Positions 27,406 through 35,751 are shown, numbered from the stretch's first letter. The stretch is 64,000 nt of DNA from Mycobacterium haemophilum DSM 44634 (GCF_000340435.2 NZ_CP011883.2:2588687-2652686), one strand, 5' to 3'. Translations and numbers: made by a program. The notes: generated by a model from the letters alone, not told the origin.

Positions 27406-27672
27406 TCAGTACCTGCCTCCCGTAACACGGAGAGCTTTGTCGAGTTCGCCCTTCCGGGCCTTCATACAATGGATCACGAGGTCTTCCTTGGCCTGATGAA
27501 GCACGACCAGTTCAACCAGAGTTCCCTTCGCCGTGAACCCAAATACCCAGGTCCGAGGCGGATCGTCGTCGATCACATCGTAAGAAATATGCACGTGCTT
27601 CAGGGCATGTCGTATGTCGTCCTCGGTATACCCGTGTTTGAGGGCCGAGCCGGGAACTCTCGGCGGTCTCAC
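27406..27672 (-). CDS. Putative toxin paired with the RHH protein
   Basis: 88 residues from MRPPRVPGSALKHGYTEDDI. The layout is short basic start, KHGYTEDDIRHALKHV helix, then strands with RTWVFGF, GTLVELVVL, DLVIHCMKARKGEL. The KHG-helix-strands-MKAR plan resembles small RelE/BrnT-fold RNases, and homologous-looking genes often precede RHH genes in actinobacteria. I cannot name the family. No catalytic residue is proved; Lys, His and Arg of KHG and HCMKARK are the candidates. It is coupled to the downstream RHH gene by a one-base gap. Confidence 0.55.
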   Translation of the reverse strand: MRPPRVPGSALKHGYTEDDIRHALKHVHISYDVIDDDPPRTWVFGFTAKGTLVELVVLHQAKEDLVIHCMKARKGELDKALRVTGGRY

Positions 27673-27750
27673 TTCATTAACGTAACACGAAATTCAGTTA
27701 GTTTCATGACGCACGCGCCTACTGGGACGATCATCGTGACACCGATCGAC

Positions 27751-28026
27751 CTATGGCAGGCCCAAGCGCTGCGTCCATGGGTCGCCGGTGCGATCGGGCG
27801 TCGGGCGCCAACTCACCGCGACCCGCCGATCCTGCGTCTGCATTGCGACGAACAAGTCGAGTTCCACCGTCTCGCGTCCATCGACGACGTCGAAATATAG
27901 GGCTGCTCGCACGGGCTCGCCCGTAACCGCCAACCACGCCGGCACGACATCACCCCAATGCTGCGACAGCCAGTGCAACACCAAATGACCCCAATTCGCA
28001 TGTATCCAATGCAGCACGAAAAGCAA
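27751..28026 (-). CDS. Hypothetical protein, 91 residues, doubtful
   Basis: Open frame beginning MLFVLHWIHANWGHLVLHWL with many Trp and His, and ending SWRPTPDRTGDPW. The Trp/His-rich start and a strand-like YFDVVDGRETVELDLFV segment look more like protein than shadow. No family is recognised and no good ribosome site is seen. It lies upstream of the toxin-like gene on the same strand, with 78 bases between. Confidence 0.35.
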   Translation of the reverse strand: MLFVLHWIHANWGHLVLHWLSQHWGDVVPAWLAVTGEPVRAALYFDVVDGRETVELDLFVAMQTQDRRVAVSWRPTPDRTGDPWTQRLGLP

Positions 28027-28030
28027 CGCT

Positions 28031-28310
28031 AGCGGGACAAATCTGGATTTGCCGTTACCCGCCGGGATAGCCTGGGAAGCCTGGGAAGCCTGGGAAGCCT
28101 GGGAAGCCTGGGAAACGACGACTGGGCTGACGAGGTAGCCAAGGCCATAAAGCGGGTCGTCAAAGAGAAGTTCCCCAAGGGGTCAACGTTCCTACCGGCG
28201 TCAGCGAAGACGAAGCGGTACGCGCCATTCAGAAGCAGTTCAAAGACGCTGGCTTTGATTGCCCGGACGAAACAGCCCGAGGGCTCGTACGCCAAGGCCG
28301 GAACAAATAG
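28031..28310 (+). pseudogene. Frameshifted relic of an unknown small gene with an SLG repeat
   Basis: Two frames read as one protein. From about 28068 the first frame gives five Ser-Leu-Gly repeats followed by NDDWADEVAKAIKRVVKEKF. Near 28180 it must shift frame to continue VPTGVSEDEAVRAIQKQFKD and AGFDCPDETARGLVRQGRNK, stopping at 28308. Amphipathic helices with biased wobble positions on both sides of the shift argue for a real decayed gene. No start codon is evident and no family is recognised. Confidence 0.5.
28070..28114 (+). repeat. 9-bp tandem repeat, five copies
   Basis: GCCTGGGAA repeated five times without interruption. In the plus frame it codes for Ser-Leu-Gly units at the head of the relic gene. 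Such a tract is prone to length change. Confidence 0.85.
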
Positions 28311-28387
28311 CGCGCAGAAGTTTCTGCGTTACCAGACCAGCCCATTAGCGTTGCGAAGTTCCCAGCTTGGCAGCCGTTACGTCCGGC

Positions 28388-29935
28388 TTAGGGCTGACAT
28401 TGCAGGGACGCCGGTGGCAAAATCCCGTCGACAAAGTAACGCACCACCGCGGTATCCACGCACTGGTCGCCGTTGAACACCGCGGTGTGCTGGGTTCCGT
28501 CGTAGGTGATCAGCGGGCTGCCCAGCTCGCGAGCCAGGTCTACCCCGGCCTGATATGGGGTGGCCGGGTCGTGCGTGGTCGAGACCACGACGACCTTGCC
28601 CGGCGCGACCGGCGGCGCGGGGTGCGGCGTCGACGTCGCCGGCACCGGCCACAGCGCACAGATATCGCGCGGGGCGGTGCCGGTGAATGGCCCGTAGCTG
28701 AGGAACGGAGCGACCTGACGGATCTGCTGGTCGGCCGATATCCAGCTCGCCGAATCCGTTGGCGCCGGCGCGTCGACGCAGCGGATCGCGTTGAACGCGT
28801 CCTGGTCGTTGGTGTAGTGCCCATTGCGGTCCCGGCCGTTGTAGTCGTCGGCGAGCAACAGCAAGTCACCAGCATCGGTGCCGCGCTGCAGCCCAAGCAG
28901 GCCACTGGTCAGGTATTTCCAGTATGCCGGGGTGTAGAGCGCATTGATGGTGCCGGTGGTCGCGTCGGCGTAACCCAGGCCGCGTGGATCCGACGTCCGA
29001 CCCGGCGTGGTGGCCAACGGGTCGATCAGCGCGTGGTATCGGTTGACCCATTGGCTGGGGTCAGTGCCCAGCGGGCAGGCCGCCGAGCGGGCGCAGTCCG
29101 CGGCATAGTCGGTGAACGCGGTCTGGAATCCCGCCATTTGCTGGATGTCTTCCTGGATTGGGCCAACGGTCGGGTCAATGGCGCCGTCGAGCACCATCGC
29201 CCGCACATGGTCGCTGAACCGCTCGAGATAGGCGGTACCCAATTCGGTGCCGTAGCTGTAGCCGAGGTAGTTGATCTGCTCGTCACCCAGAGCCTGACGG
29301 ACCATATCCATGTCGCGCACGGCGGACGCGGTCCCCACGTTCGCCAAGAATGCGGCGCCGACCCGGGCAACACACCGCTGGGCGAGCTGCTGGTAGACCT
29401 GCTCGATGTGCGCCACACCCGCCGGGCTGTAGTCAACCATCGGTTCGCTCCGGTACGCGTCGAACTCGGCGTCGGTGCGGCACCGAAGCGACGGGGTTGA
29501 GTGGCCGACGCCGCGCGGGTCGAACCCCACCAGATCGAAGTGACGGCCGATATCGGTCCGTTGTAGCCCCGATGTCATTGCGGCGACCATGTCGACCGCG
29601 GATCCCCCGGGTCCTCCCGGATTGAGCAGCAGCGACCCGATCCGTTGACCAGTCGCCGGAACGCGGATCACCGCCAACTTGGCGTGCGCCCCACCGGGAT
29701 TGTTGTAGTCGACCGGCACCGACACCGTTGCGCACTGTGCCGAAGGGATGTCGCTGGTGTCGGGCAGGAACACGCTGCAGTTGCCCCAGTTCTGCTGTGG
29801 CACCGCGGCCGGCACCGGGCTCGGGGGCTGCTCTGGACTGGCGCCAGCCACTGGCAGCGCCATTGCCGGGTGTAGCAACAGCCCTAACGAAAGCAGCGCC
29901 GAGCTCAACGATCTCAGGCGCAGCATGGCTGCCAT
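28388..29935 (-). CDS. Exported serine hydrolase of the TAP-like alpha/beta family (Rv2223c-like)
   Basis: 515 residues with a signal peptide (about residues 1-32, LSSALLSLGLLLHPAMALPV) and no lipobox. The alpha/beta hydrolase shows the oxyanion region LLNPGGPGGSAVD, the nucleophile GYSYGTELG, GFDPRGVGHSTPS and a C-terminal cap with HDPATPYQAG and the catalytic His in YDGTQHTAVFNGD. Cysteines in the mature part likely form disulfides. The downstream paralog (30008-31570) has the same plan, so the two come from a tandem duplication. Peptide or ester substrates are unknown. Confidence 0.9.
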   Translation of the reverse strand: MAAMLRLRSLSSALLSLGLLLHPAMALPVAGASPEQPPSPVPAAVPQQNWGNCSVFLPDTSDIPSAQCATVSVPVDYNNPGGAHAKLAVIRVPATGQRIGSLLLNPGGPGGSAVDMVAAMTSGLQRTDIGRHFDLVGFDPRGVGHSTPSLRCRTDAEFDAYRSEPMVDYSPAGVAHIEQVYQQLAQRCVARVGAAFLANVGTASAVRDMDMVRQALGDEQINYLGYSYGTELGTAYLERFSDHVRAMVLDGAIDPTVGPIQEDIQQMAGFQTAFTDYAADCARSAACPLGTDPSQWVNRYHALIDPLATTPGRTSDPRGLGYADATTGTINALYTPAYWKYLTSGLLGLQRGTDAGDLLLLADDYNGRDRNGHYTNDQDAFNAIRCVDAPAPTDSASWISADQQIRQVAPFLSYGPFTGTAPRDICALWPVPATSTPHPAPPVAPGKVVVVSTTHDPATPYQAGVDLARELGSPLITYDGTQHTAVFNGDQCVDTAVVRYFVDGILPPASLQCQP

Positions 29936-30007
29936 CGTTGCATCCTCGGATACCCGCGGCGGCGCGAAAAGGTCACGCGTCGGTCACTTATCTGTGGTTG
30001 TCAGACG

Positions 30008-31570
30008 TCAGCACTTCGCCCCGCTCGGCGGCATGGTGCCGCCGATCAGATACTCCGTCACGTAGTCGTCAATGCAGCTGTCACCCTGGAAAACCACGGT
30101 GTGCTGGGTTCCGTCGAAGGTCAGCAACGAACCCCGAAGCTGGTTCGCCAAATCCACCCCCGCCTTATACGGTGTCGCCGGATCATGGGTGGTCGACACC
30201 ACCACCGTCGGCGCCAGGCCGGGCGCCGAGACGACGTGTGGCTTGCTGGTCGGTGGCACCGGCCAGAACGCGCAGGTGCCCAGCGGCGCGTCACCGGTGA
30301 ACTGTCCATAGCTCATGAACGGTGCGACCTCCCGTGCCCGGCGGTCTTCGTCAATGACCTTGGCCCGGTCCGTAATCGGGGGCTGATCAACGCAATTGAC
30401 TGCCACCCGCGCATCGGTGGCGTTGGTGTAATGACCGTGCGAGTCGCGACGCATGTACATGTCGGCCAGGGCAAGCAGGGTATCTCCGCGGTGGTCGACC
30501 AGCTCCGACAGACCGTCGGTGAGGTGGTGCCACAGCGTCGGCGAGTACAGCGCCATGATGGTGCCCACAATGGCGTCGCTGTAACTCAACCCACGCGGGT
30601 CCTTCGTCGGCGCGGGCCTGCTGACCATCAGGTTGTTCGGGTCGACCAGCGGGTTGACCAGACTGTGGTAGACGTCGACGGCTTTGGCCGGGTCGGCGCC
30701 AAGCGGGCAGGACGGTTTCTTCGCGCAGTCGGCGGCATAGTCGTTGAACGCGTCTTGGAATCCCTTGGCCTGGCGCAGGTCCGCCTCGATGGGATCGGCG
30801 TTGGGGTCGACGGCGCCATCGAGAATCATCGACCGCACGTTCTGCGGATAGGCCTCAGCGTAGGCCGCACCGATCCGGGTGCCGTACGAGTAGCCAAGGT
30901 AGGTCAGCTTGTCATCACCCAGCGCCGCGCGGATGGCATCGAGATCCTTGGCGACGTTAACTGTCCCGATGTTTTCCAGGAATGTCTTACCCATCTTGGC
31001 GATACAACGACCGACGAACTGCTTGGTCTCGTCCTCGATCTGCGTCACACCCGCCGGGCTGTAATCGACTTGCGACTCGGCTCGTAACCGGTCGTTGTCG
31101 GCATCGGAGTTGCACCAGACCGCAGGCCGCGAGGACCCCACCCCACGGGGGTCGAACCCGACCAGGTCAAAGCGTTCGCGGACCCGCTTCGGCAACGTCT
31201 GAACAACGCCCAACGCGGCCTCGATACCGGACTCGCCGGGTCCCCCGGGGTTGATAACCAGCGAGCCCATCTTGTCACCGGTCGCGGGAAAGCGAATCAA
31301 CGCCAGCGCCGCCACCTCGCCATCGCGGTGGTCGTAGTCGACGGGGACGGCGAGCTTTCCGCACAACGCACCGCCGGGGAGTTTCACCGCGGGGTTGCTA
31401 GGACGACACGGTGCCCACGCCACCGGCTGGCCCAGTTTCGGCCCAGCCATCAGAGCACGCCCGCCGACAACGCGGACACAGCCGGCGAGAACCAGCGCGA
31501 CGGCCGCGATCGCGGTCCAGATCAGCAACATGCGCGCGATCTTGTCGCGACGAGACAGGGCCATGCTCAC
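30008..31570 (-). CDS. caeA: Cell-envelope lipoprotein carboxylesterase/protease CaeA (Hip1)
   Basis: 520-residue serine hydrolase. After RRDKIARMLL a hydrophobic helix ends in the lipobox LAGC (Cys near residue 31), so it is a wall-associated lipoprotein. Catalytic elements are GYSYGTRIG (Ser), the acidic residue before ATPYKAGVD and His in FDGTQHTVVFQG. In M. tuberculosis CaeA/Hip1 cleaves GroEL2 and dampens host responses, and loss makes cells antibiotic sensitive. It lies 72 bases upstream of the paralog at 28388-29935 and may be co-transcribed with it. The 57-bp repeat sits just upstream. Confidence 0.95.
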   Translation of the reverse strand: MSMALSRRDKIARMLLIWTAIAAVALVLAGCVRVVGGRALMAGPKLGQPVAWAPCRPSNPAVKLPGGALCGKLAVPVDYDHRDGEVAALALIRFPATGDKMGSLVINPGGPGESGIEAALGVVQTLPKRVRERFDLVGFDPRGVGSSRPAVWCNSDADNDRLRAESQVDYSPAGVTQIEDETKQFVGRCIAKMGKTFLENIGTVNVAKDLDAIRAALGDDKLTYLGYSYGTRIGAAYAEAYPQNVRSMILDGAVDPNADPIEADLRQAKGFQDAFNDYAADCAKKPSCPLGADPAKAVDVYHSLVNPLVDPNNLMVSRPAPTKDPRGLSYSDAIVGTIMALYSPTLWHHLTDGLSELVDHRGDTLLALADMYMRRDSHGHYTNATDARVAVNCVDQPPITDRAKVIDEDRRAREVAPFMSYGQFTGDAPLGTCAFWPVPPTSKPHVVSAPGLAPTVVVSTTHDPATPYKAGVDLANQLRGSLLTFDGTQHTVVFQGDSCIDDYVTEYLIGGTMPPSGAKC

Positions 31571-31614
31571 CTATGCTGCCAGAGAGGGCTCCAGTTCCTG
31601 GTGAGCGGCCGCCA

Positions 31615-31842
31615 CCCAGTGGCGATCGCAAGCGCGGCGGAGCCGGGCGCAGCGGGTCGCCACTCATCAAACCCAGTGGCGATCGCAAGCGCGGCGGAAC
31701 CGGGCGCAGCGGGTCGCCACTCATCAAACCCAGTGGCGATCGCAAGCGCGGCGGAGCCGGGCGCAGCGGGTCGCCACTCATCAAACCCAGTAGCGATCGC
31801 AAGCGCGGCGGAACCGGGCGCAGCGGGTCGCCACTCATCAAA
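31615..31842. repeat. 57-bp tandem repeat, four copies (VNTR candidate)
   Basis: Four near-identical units beginning CCCAGTGGCGATCGCAAGCG, plus a partial fifth that runs into the stop codon of the WS/DGAT gene. Units 1 and 3 carry GGAGCC where 2 and 4 carry GGAACC, so a 114-bp double unit has itself been duplicated. Unit 4 and the partial start CCCAGTAGC. Single related copies occur at 11144 and 19977. It lies between the stop of the minus-strand WS/DGAT gene and the start of caeA. Confidence 0.95.
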
Positions 31843-31850
31843 CCCAGTAG

Positions 31851-33245
31851 CTATTTGATGGCTGCGAGCAGCTCTTCTAAACCGATGCCGAACTCGTCGG
31901 CCATCTCCCATAAGTCCGGCAGCAGTTCCGGGCACGAGATGAGCCCGACGTCTAAGTTGCCGTTCAGCGACATCACGGTGATGTTGAGACCCGCGCCGTG
32001 AAAGATCGGCCCTAACGGATACATCGCCTTGACCTCACAACCCAGCAGGTACAGCGGCAGCTGGGGACCGGGCACATTGGAGACCACCAAGTTGTGCACC
32101 GGCAGGCTCTCGGTCAATCGGGTTCGGGCGTAGAGCCGCATCGCCACCCCAAAGACCGCTGGCGCGGCGAACTGCGACCAATCCTGCAGCAGCGTGGCGC
32201 CGATAGCCGAACTATGTTGCTTAGCAACTGAATTCGCTTGCGCGATAGCGTTCAGTCGTTCCACTGGATCGGCAACGTGGGTCTGTAAGCTGGAAAACAT
32301 GCCCGAAACCTGATTGCGGCCAGGCCGATCAGACTTGCCATGCACGGAGATTGGCACCATCGCCACCAGCGACGAATCTGGCAACACGTTGCGCTCGCTC
32401 AAGTAGTGTCGAAGCACCCCCGAAACCAGCGCCATCACCACGTCATTGACCTTGACGCCGAAGTGGTTCTTCACCGTCTTGATGTCCTCGAGATCCAGCT
32501 CGGCGTAAGCGATGTTGCGGCGGCCGCTGATGCGCGCATTGAACGACGTTCGGGGCGCTGCGAACGGCCGCGCCATGGTCAGGCCGTCGCGGGCCCGGGC
32601 CACCGTCGCGATCACCGAGGACACCGTGCTGGGCAACACGTTGGCCAGATGCAGTGGCCGGGCGGCGAACCGCAAGAGCCCGCCCGCGGCGATCTGCCAG
32701 CCGCTGGCGCCGCCGACGCCGTCTACCGGGTCCGGTGGCGGCGCGTCGGCTTCGGTGGCACATAGCCGCGACATCAGGTTGGCGCCGGTCACCCCGTCCA
32801 CGCCAGCGTGGTGCACCTTGGTCATCACCGCCACGCGGCCGCCATCGCGGTGACAGTCGGTGCCCGCCACGCCTTCGATCACCCACATCTCCCACAGCGG
32901 TCGGCGGCGGTCCAATGGTAACGACGCGATATGGCCACAGATTTCCGAAAGTTCGGCCCGCCCTCCTGGGGGCGGCAACCCGATACGGTGCAGATGGCGG
33001 TCCACATGGAAGTTCGGGTCGTCCACCCAGACCGGATGGTCGAGGTTCAGCGGACTATTGGCGAGCCGTTCGCGAAACTCCGGCATCGCCTTGATGCGCA
33101 GCGATAGCGCGTCACGCAGCCGGTCAAAGGTATAGCCGCCCGGCATCGTCGAGGTATCCAATTCCATGATCGAACAGACATGCATGGGCTGCGAGGAGGT
33201 TTCCAGGTACAGGAAGCTGGCATCCAGTCCACTAAGCCGCTGCAT
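31851..33245 (-). CDS. WS/DGAT-family acyltransferase (triacylglycerol synthase type)
   Basis: 464 residues from ATG 33245 (MQRLSGLDASFLYLETSSQP), a start typical of the family. The catalytic motif HHAGVDG is intact (KVHHAGVDGVTG), and PLWEMWVIEG, NDVVMALVSGVLRHYL and SNVPGPQLPLYLLG are classic WS/DGAT motifs. Members join fatty acyl-CoA to diacylglycerol or alcohols to store lipid. I do not recall a tgs gene between caeA and panB in H37Rv, so it looks like an insertion or lineage-specific retention. Divergent from panB with about 145 bases between. Confidence 0.92.
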   Translation of the reverse strand: MQRLSGLDASFLYLETSSQPMHVCSIMELDTSTMPGGYTFDRLRDALSLRIKAMPEFRERLANSPLNLDHPVWVDDPNFHVDRHLHRIGLPPPGGRAELSEICGHIASLPLDRRRPLWEMWVIEGVAGTDCHRDGGRVAVMTKVHHAGVDGVTGANLMSRLCATEADAPPPDPVDGVGGASGWQIAAGGLLRFAARPLHLANVLPSTVSSVIATVARARDGLTMARPFAAPRTSFNARISGRRNIAYAELDLEDIKTVKNHFGVKVNDVVMALVSGVLRHYLSERNVLPDSSLVAMVPISVHGKSDRPGRNQVSGMFSSLQTHVADPVERLNAIAQANSVAKQHSSAIGATLLQDWSQFAAPAVFGVAMRLYARTRLTESLPVHNLVVSNVPGPQLPLYLLGCEVKAMYPLGPIFHGAGLNITVMSLNGNLDVGLISCPELLPDLWEMADEFGIGLEELLAAIK

Positions 33246-33390
33246 GCGCCGATGGTATGTCTTGCAGGACCAGATGGTGCAACTGCGCAAAAGAGATGGC
33301 AGACTGTCAGGGTCAGACGAACCCGGGGACCCTACCGAACCAGCTTCTTACGGGCCACGAGGATCGACCCGACCAACACAAAGGACAGTA

Positions 33391-34227
33391 ATGTCTGAGC
33401 AGAATATTTATGGGACTAGCAGCTCTACGCCGCGCACCAAGATCCGCACCCAGCACCTGCAGAAAATGAAGGCCGAAGGCCACAAGTGGGCCATGCTGAC
33501 GGCTTACGACTATTCGACCGCCCGGGTTTTCGACGAGGCCGGCATCCCGGTGCTGCTGGTGGGTGATTCGGCGGCCAACGTGGTGTACGGCTACGACACC
33601 ACGGTGCCGGTTTCGGTCGACGAGTTGATCCCGCTGGTCCGCGGCGTGGTGCGGGGTACGCGACACGCCTTGGTCGTCGCCGACCTGCCATTCGGCAGCT
33701 ACGAGCCCGGACCCACCGCCGCGCTGGCCGTCGCCACCCGATTCATGAAGGAGGGTGGTGCGCACGCCGTAAAACTCGAAGGCGGCCAGCGGGTAGCCGA
33801 GCAGATCGCGTGCCTGACCGCGGCGGGCATTCCGGTGATGGCGCACATCGGGTTCACGCCGCAAAGCGTCAACGGCCTCGGCGGCTTCCGGGTACAGGGC
33901 CGTGGTGACGCCGCCGAACAAACCGTCGCGGACGCCATCGCCGTTGCCGAAGCCGGAGCATTTTCCGTCGTAATGGAGATGGTGCCGGCCGAGTTGGCCA
34001 CCCAGATCACCGGCAAATTGACCATTCCGACAATCGGGATCGGAGCCGGTCCGAACTGCGACGCCCAGGTCCTGGTCTGGCAAGATATGGCCGGTTTGAG
34101 CAGCGGTAAGGCGGCACGCTTTGTCAAGCGGTATGCCGATATCGCCGGCGAGTTGCGCCGTGCCGCAACACAGTACGCAGAAGAAGTGGCCAGCGGGATC
34201 TTCCCCGCCGAGGAACACTGGTTCTGA
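33391..34227 (+). CDS. panB: 3-methyl-2-oxobutanoate hydroxymethyltransferase
   Basis: First committed step of pantothenate synthesis: adds a hydroxymethyl group from methylene-tetrahydrofolate to ketoisovalerate. Start taken at ATG 33391 after AAGGACAGTA; longer in-frame starts overlap the divergent gene. 278 residues with LTAYDYSTARVFDEAG, LVGDSAANVVYGYDTT (metal-binding Asp), AVKLEGGQ and FSVVMEMVP with the catalytic Glu region, IGIGAG near the C-terminus. PanC/PanD are elsewhere. Confidence 0.96.
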   Translation: MSEQNIYGTSSSTPRTKIRTQHLQKMKAEGHKWAMLTAYDYSTARVFDEAGIPVLLVGDSAANVVYGYDTTVPVSVDELIPLVRGVVRGTRHALVVADLPFGSYEPGPTAALAVATRFMKEGGAHAVKLEGGQRVAEQIACLTAAGIPVMAHIGFTPQSVNGLGGFRVQGRGDAAEQTVADAIAVAEAGAFSVVMEMVPAELATQITGKLTIPTIGIGAGPNCDAQVLVWQDMAGLSSGKAARFVKRYADIAGELRRAATQYAEEVASGIFPAEEHWF

Positions 34228-34315
34228 AGCGCTAGCCTCGGATCGGCGCGACCAATCTTCGACATCGGAACCGTATCGCTCGCAAAGTCATTGATCAGCA
34301 GGGGGAATCGCTATC

Positions 34316-34948
34316 TCACCCGCCACGTATGTGGATCCTCGACAGCTCAGGATCCGCCCGCGGCGGCTCCTGCCACGAAGGCATGCTCGCCAACTTGTCG
34401 CGCACGTACATCTCATAGCGCCACATCACGTCGACATCGTGGGCCCAGAATCTCTCATACTCCCTATCGAGTGCCGCAATCTCCTCATCGTGTCGCGCTA
34501 ACCCAGAACTCTGCTCTGCCACCAAAGTCGCCCGCTGAGCGCGGTTCTCGGCAACCTCAACCGTAGACCTCATCGAATGTTGCGCTTCGACAAACTCCCG
34601 CGCGAGGTAACGGACATTAAGGGCGGCCTTCCAGGCATCCTGCGAGAAGTCAACCATCCACTGTTGAAACTTCTCGGCGGTCTCGGCCATCCGTGCCGCC
34701 GACTGACCTGACCACTGCCCTTGCAGCGCCTGGTTCCAGCTCTTCAACGAGGCAGATTTGAGAGACATTTGATCAGCCAACGCCTCGAAACGGTCGATGA
34801 CGTCCCATAGCGCCTTAGAACCAGGACCATCAAATATGTTACTAGAGTTGACCTCCGGCGATAGCTTGGCATAGTGCAACTGACAACTAGAGCCGCCAAA
34901 CGGGTAGGCAGAGTTAGTGTTCAGTGATGGTTGGCTGTCAGGCATCAT
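34316..34948 (-). CDS. Divergent PPE-family protein, pair 1
   Basis: 210 residues. After a 27-residue leader, KLSPEVNSSNIFDGPGSKAL aligns with the PPE family N-terminus, but the name-giving Pro-Pro-Glu is Ser-Pro-Glu. A WSG at GQWSGQSAARM takes the place of the WxG turn, and the end IAALDREYERFWAHDVDVM matches the last PPE helix. The protein stops soon after the 180-residue core, with no repeat domain. The PE-like gene lies 78 bases upstream on the same strand, the usual PE-PPE operon order, so the pair is probably a type VII (ESX) secreted heterodimer. The H37Rv locus has no PE/PPE here as I recall. Confidence 0.8.
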   Translation of the reverse strand: MMPDSQPSLNTNSAYPFGGSSCQLHYAKLSPEVNSSNIFDGPGSKALWDVIDRFEALADQMSLKSASLKSWNQALQGQWSGQSAARMAETAEKFQQWMVDFSQDAWKAALNVRYLAREFVEAQHSMRSTVEVAENRAQRATLVAEQSSGLARHDEEIAALDREYERFWAHDVDVMWRYEMYVRDKLASMPSWQEPPRADPELSRIHIRGG

Positions 34949-35026
34949 CTCTTCGTTCCCTTCGGCTGGTAACGACCGCTGGCACTCGTGTTGATGTTTG
35001 CGGTGCTGGTATCAGCTTCAGCTAGA

Positions 35027-35317
35027 TCACTGGACGGTTTGGGTGTTGCCGGTCTCGGCGTCCTCATACGCCTGAACATTAATGAGCAAATTGAGCGCAT
35101 ACAGGTCAAAAGTCTTCGCGGCCTGAGAGATTCTGTGGTGGCACTCCACTACGTTCTCAAGGAGGCCGCTCGCCACCAGCTGCGACACACAGTCCTTAGC
35201 CGGGGGCACAACGTTTTTCGCCACCGCATCCCTGATTTCACGCATGTCTTCACTTATCTTCTTCAGGTCGACGGCTGATTGACGCAACGCCGAGGTGTTT
35301 ACCGCCACAAAAGACAT
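35027..35317 (-). CDS. Divergent PE-family protein, pair 1
   Basis: 96 residues from ATG 35317, preceded by GGAG 5 bases upstream. It opens MSFVAVNTSALRQSAVDLKK like canonical PE proteins (MSFV...). The mid-section VVPPAKDCVSQLVASGLLEN matches the PE turn (VPPAADEVSAL), and the end AYEDAETG supplies the YxxxE type VII secretion signal. It stops right after the PE domain. It is likely to dimerise with the PPE-like product encoded 78 bases downstream and be recognised by an EspG chaperone. Similarity is structural and motif level; most small residues typical of PE (Ala) are replaced. Confidence 0.8.
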   Translation of the reverse strand: MSFVAVNTSALRQSAVDLKKISEDMREIRDAVAKNVVPPAKDCVSQLVASGLLENVVECHHRISQAAKTFDLYALNLLINVQAYEDAETGNTQTVQ

Positions 35318-35751
35318 ACCAACTCCGCTTCGCTCAACGAAAACCCAGCAATGTACCGGGATGCTCAACGGCCAGTCACGTGCTCTGTCTGCACCGCCGA
35401 CGCTGGCTATACGAAGTGACTGCCACTGACCACTATCGGCTGGTGAGGGCCGCAGGCGGGTCGGATGAACACCGGATTGGGCGGATGAAATTTTGCCCTC
35501 CTATTGGGGGAGGACCGTGAACTCTTCGCATTCCTGGGTGCTCGCGGCGCCGCCGGGGTTATGGGAGGGTACGGCAGCGACCCTGTAGTCGGTGCCCCAG
35601 GTTGCGGCGGCGCCGCAGATCGTCCAGAAGGCATCGTGCCTCGTGCAGTAGCAGCTAGTCAGGTGGTGGAGAACGTGACGTGGTGGCAGGCTATGGATGC
35701 CTGTCCACGTCCATCCACGACTGCGCCAAGGCGCCCTCATCGGAGGAGAAA
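35318..35751. other. Intergenic stretch between PE-like gene and CYTH-CHAD gene
   Basis: 434 bases with no convincing gene. On the minus strand about 35501-35690 a stretch reads CYCTRHDAFWTICGAAATWG and ends AASTQECEEFTVLPQ, Cys-rich and protein-like, perhaps the tail of a lost secreted protein. The plus strand ends with GGAGGAGAAA just before the CYTH start. Confidence 0.3.

Noticed and set aside
27040..27900. 286-codon plus-strand frame over the toxin-antitoxin locus
   Set aside because: It is antisense to two genes with better protein-like sequence and coupled start/stop; it lacks a ribosome site.
28029..28295. 88-codon minus frame ending in Arg-Leu-Pro repeats
   Set aside because: It is the antisense reading of the 9-bp repeat; the plus strand reads better as a decayed gene.
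31615..31842. CRISPR array
   Set aside because: Units are contiguous with no variable spacers and no cas genes nearby.
31411..32001. Open frames running through the 57-bp repeat on both strands
   Set aside because: The repeat length is a multiple of three, so frames stay open by chance; neighbouring genes already account for the flanks.
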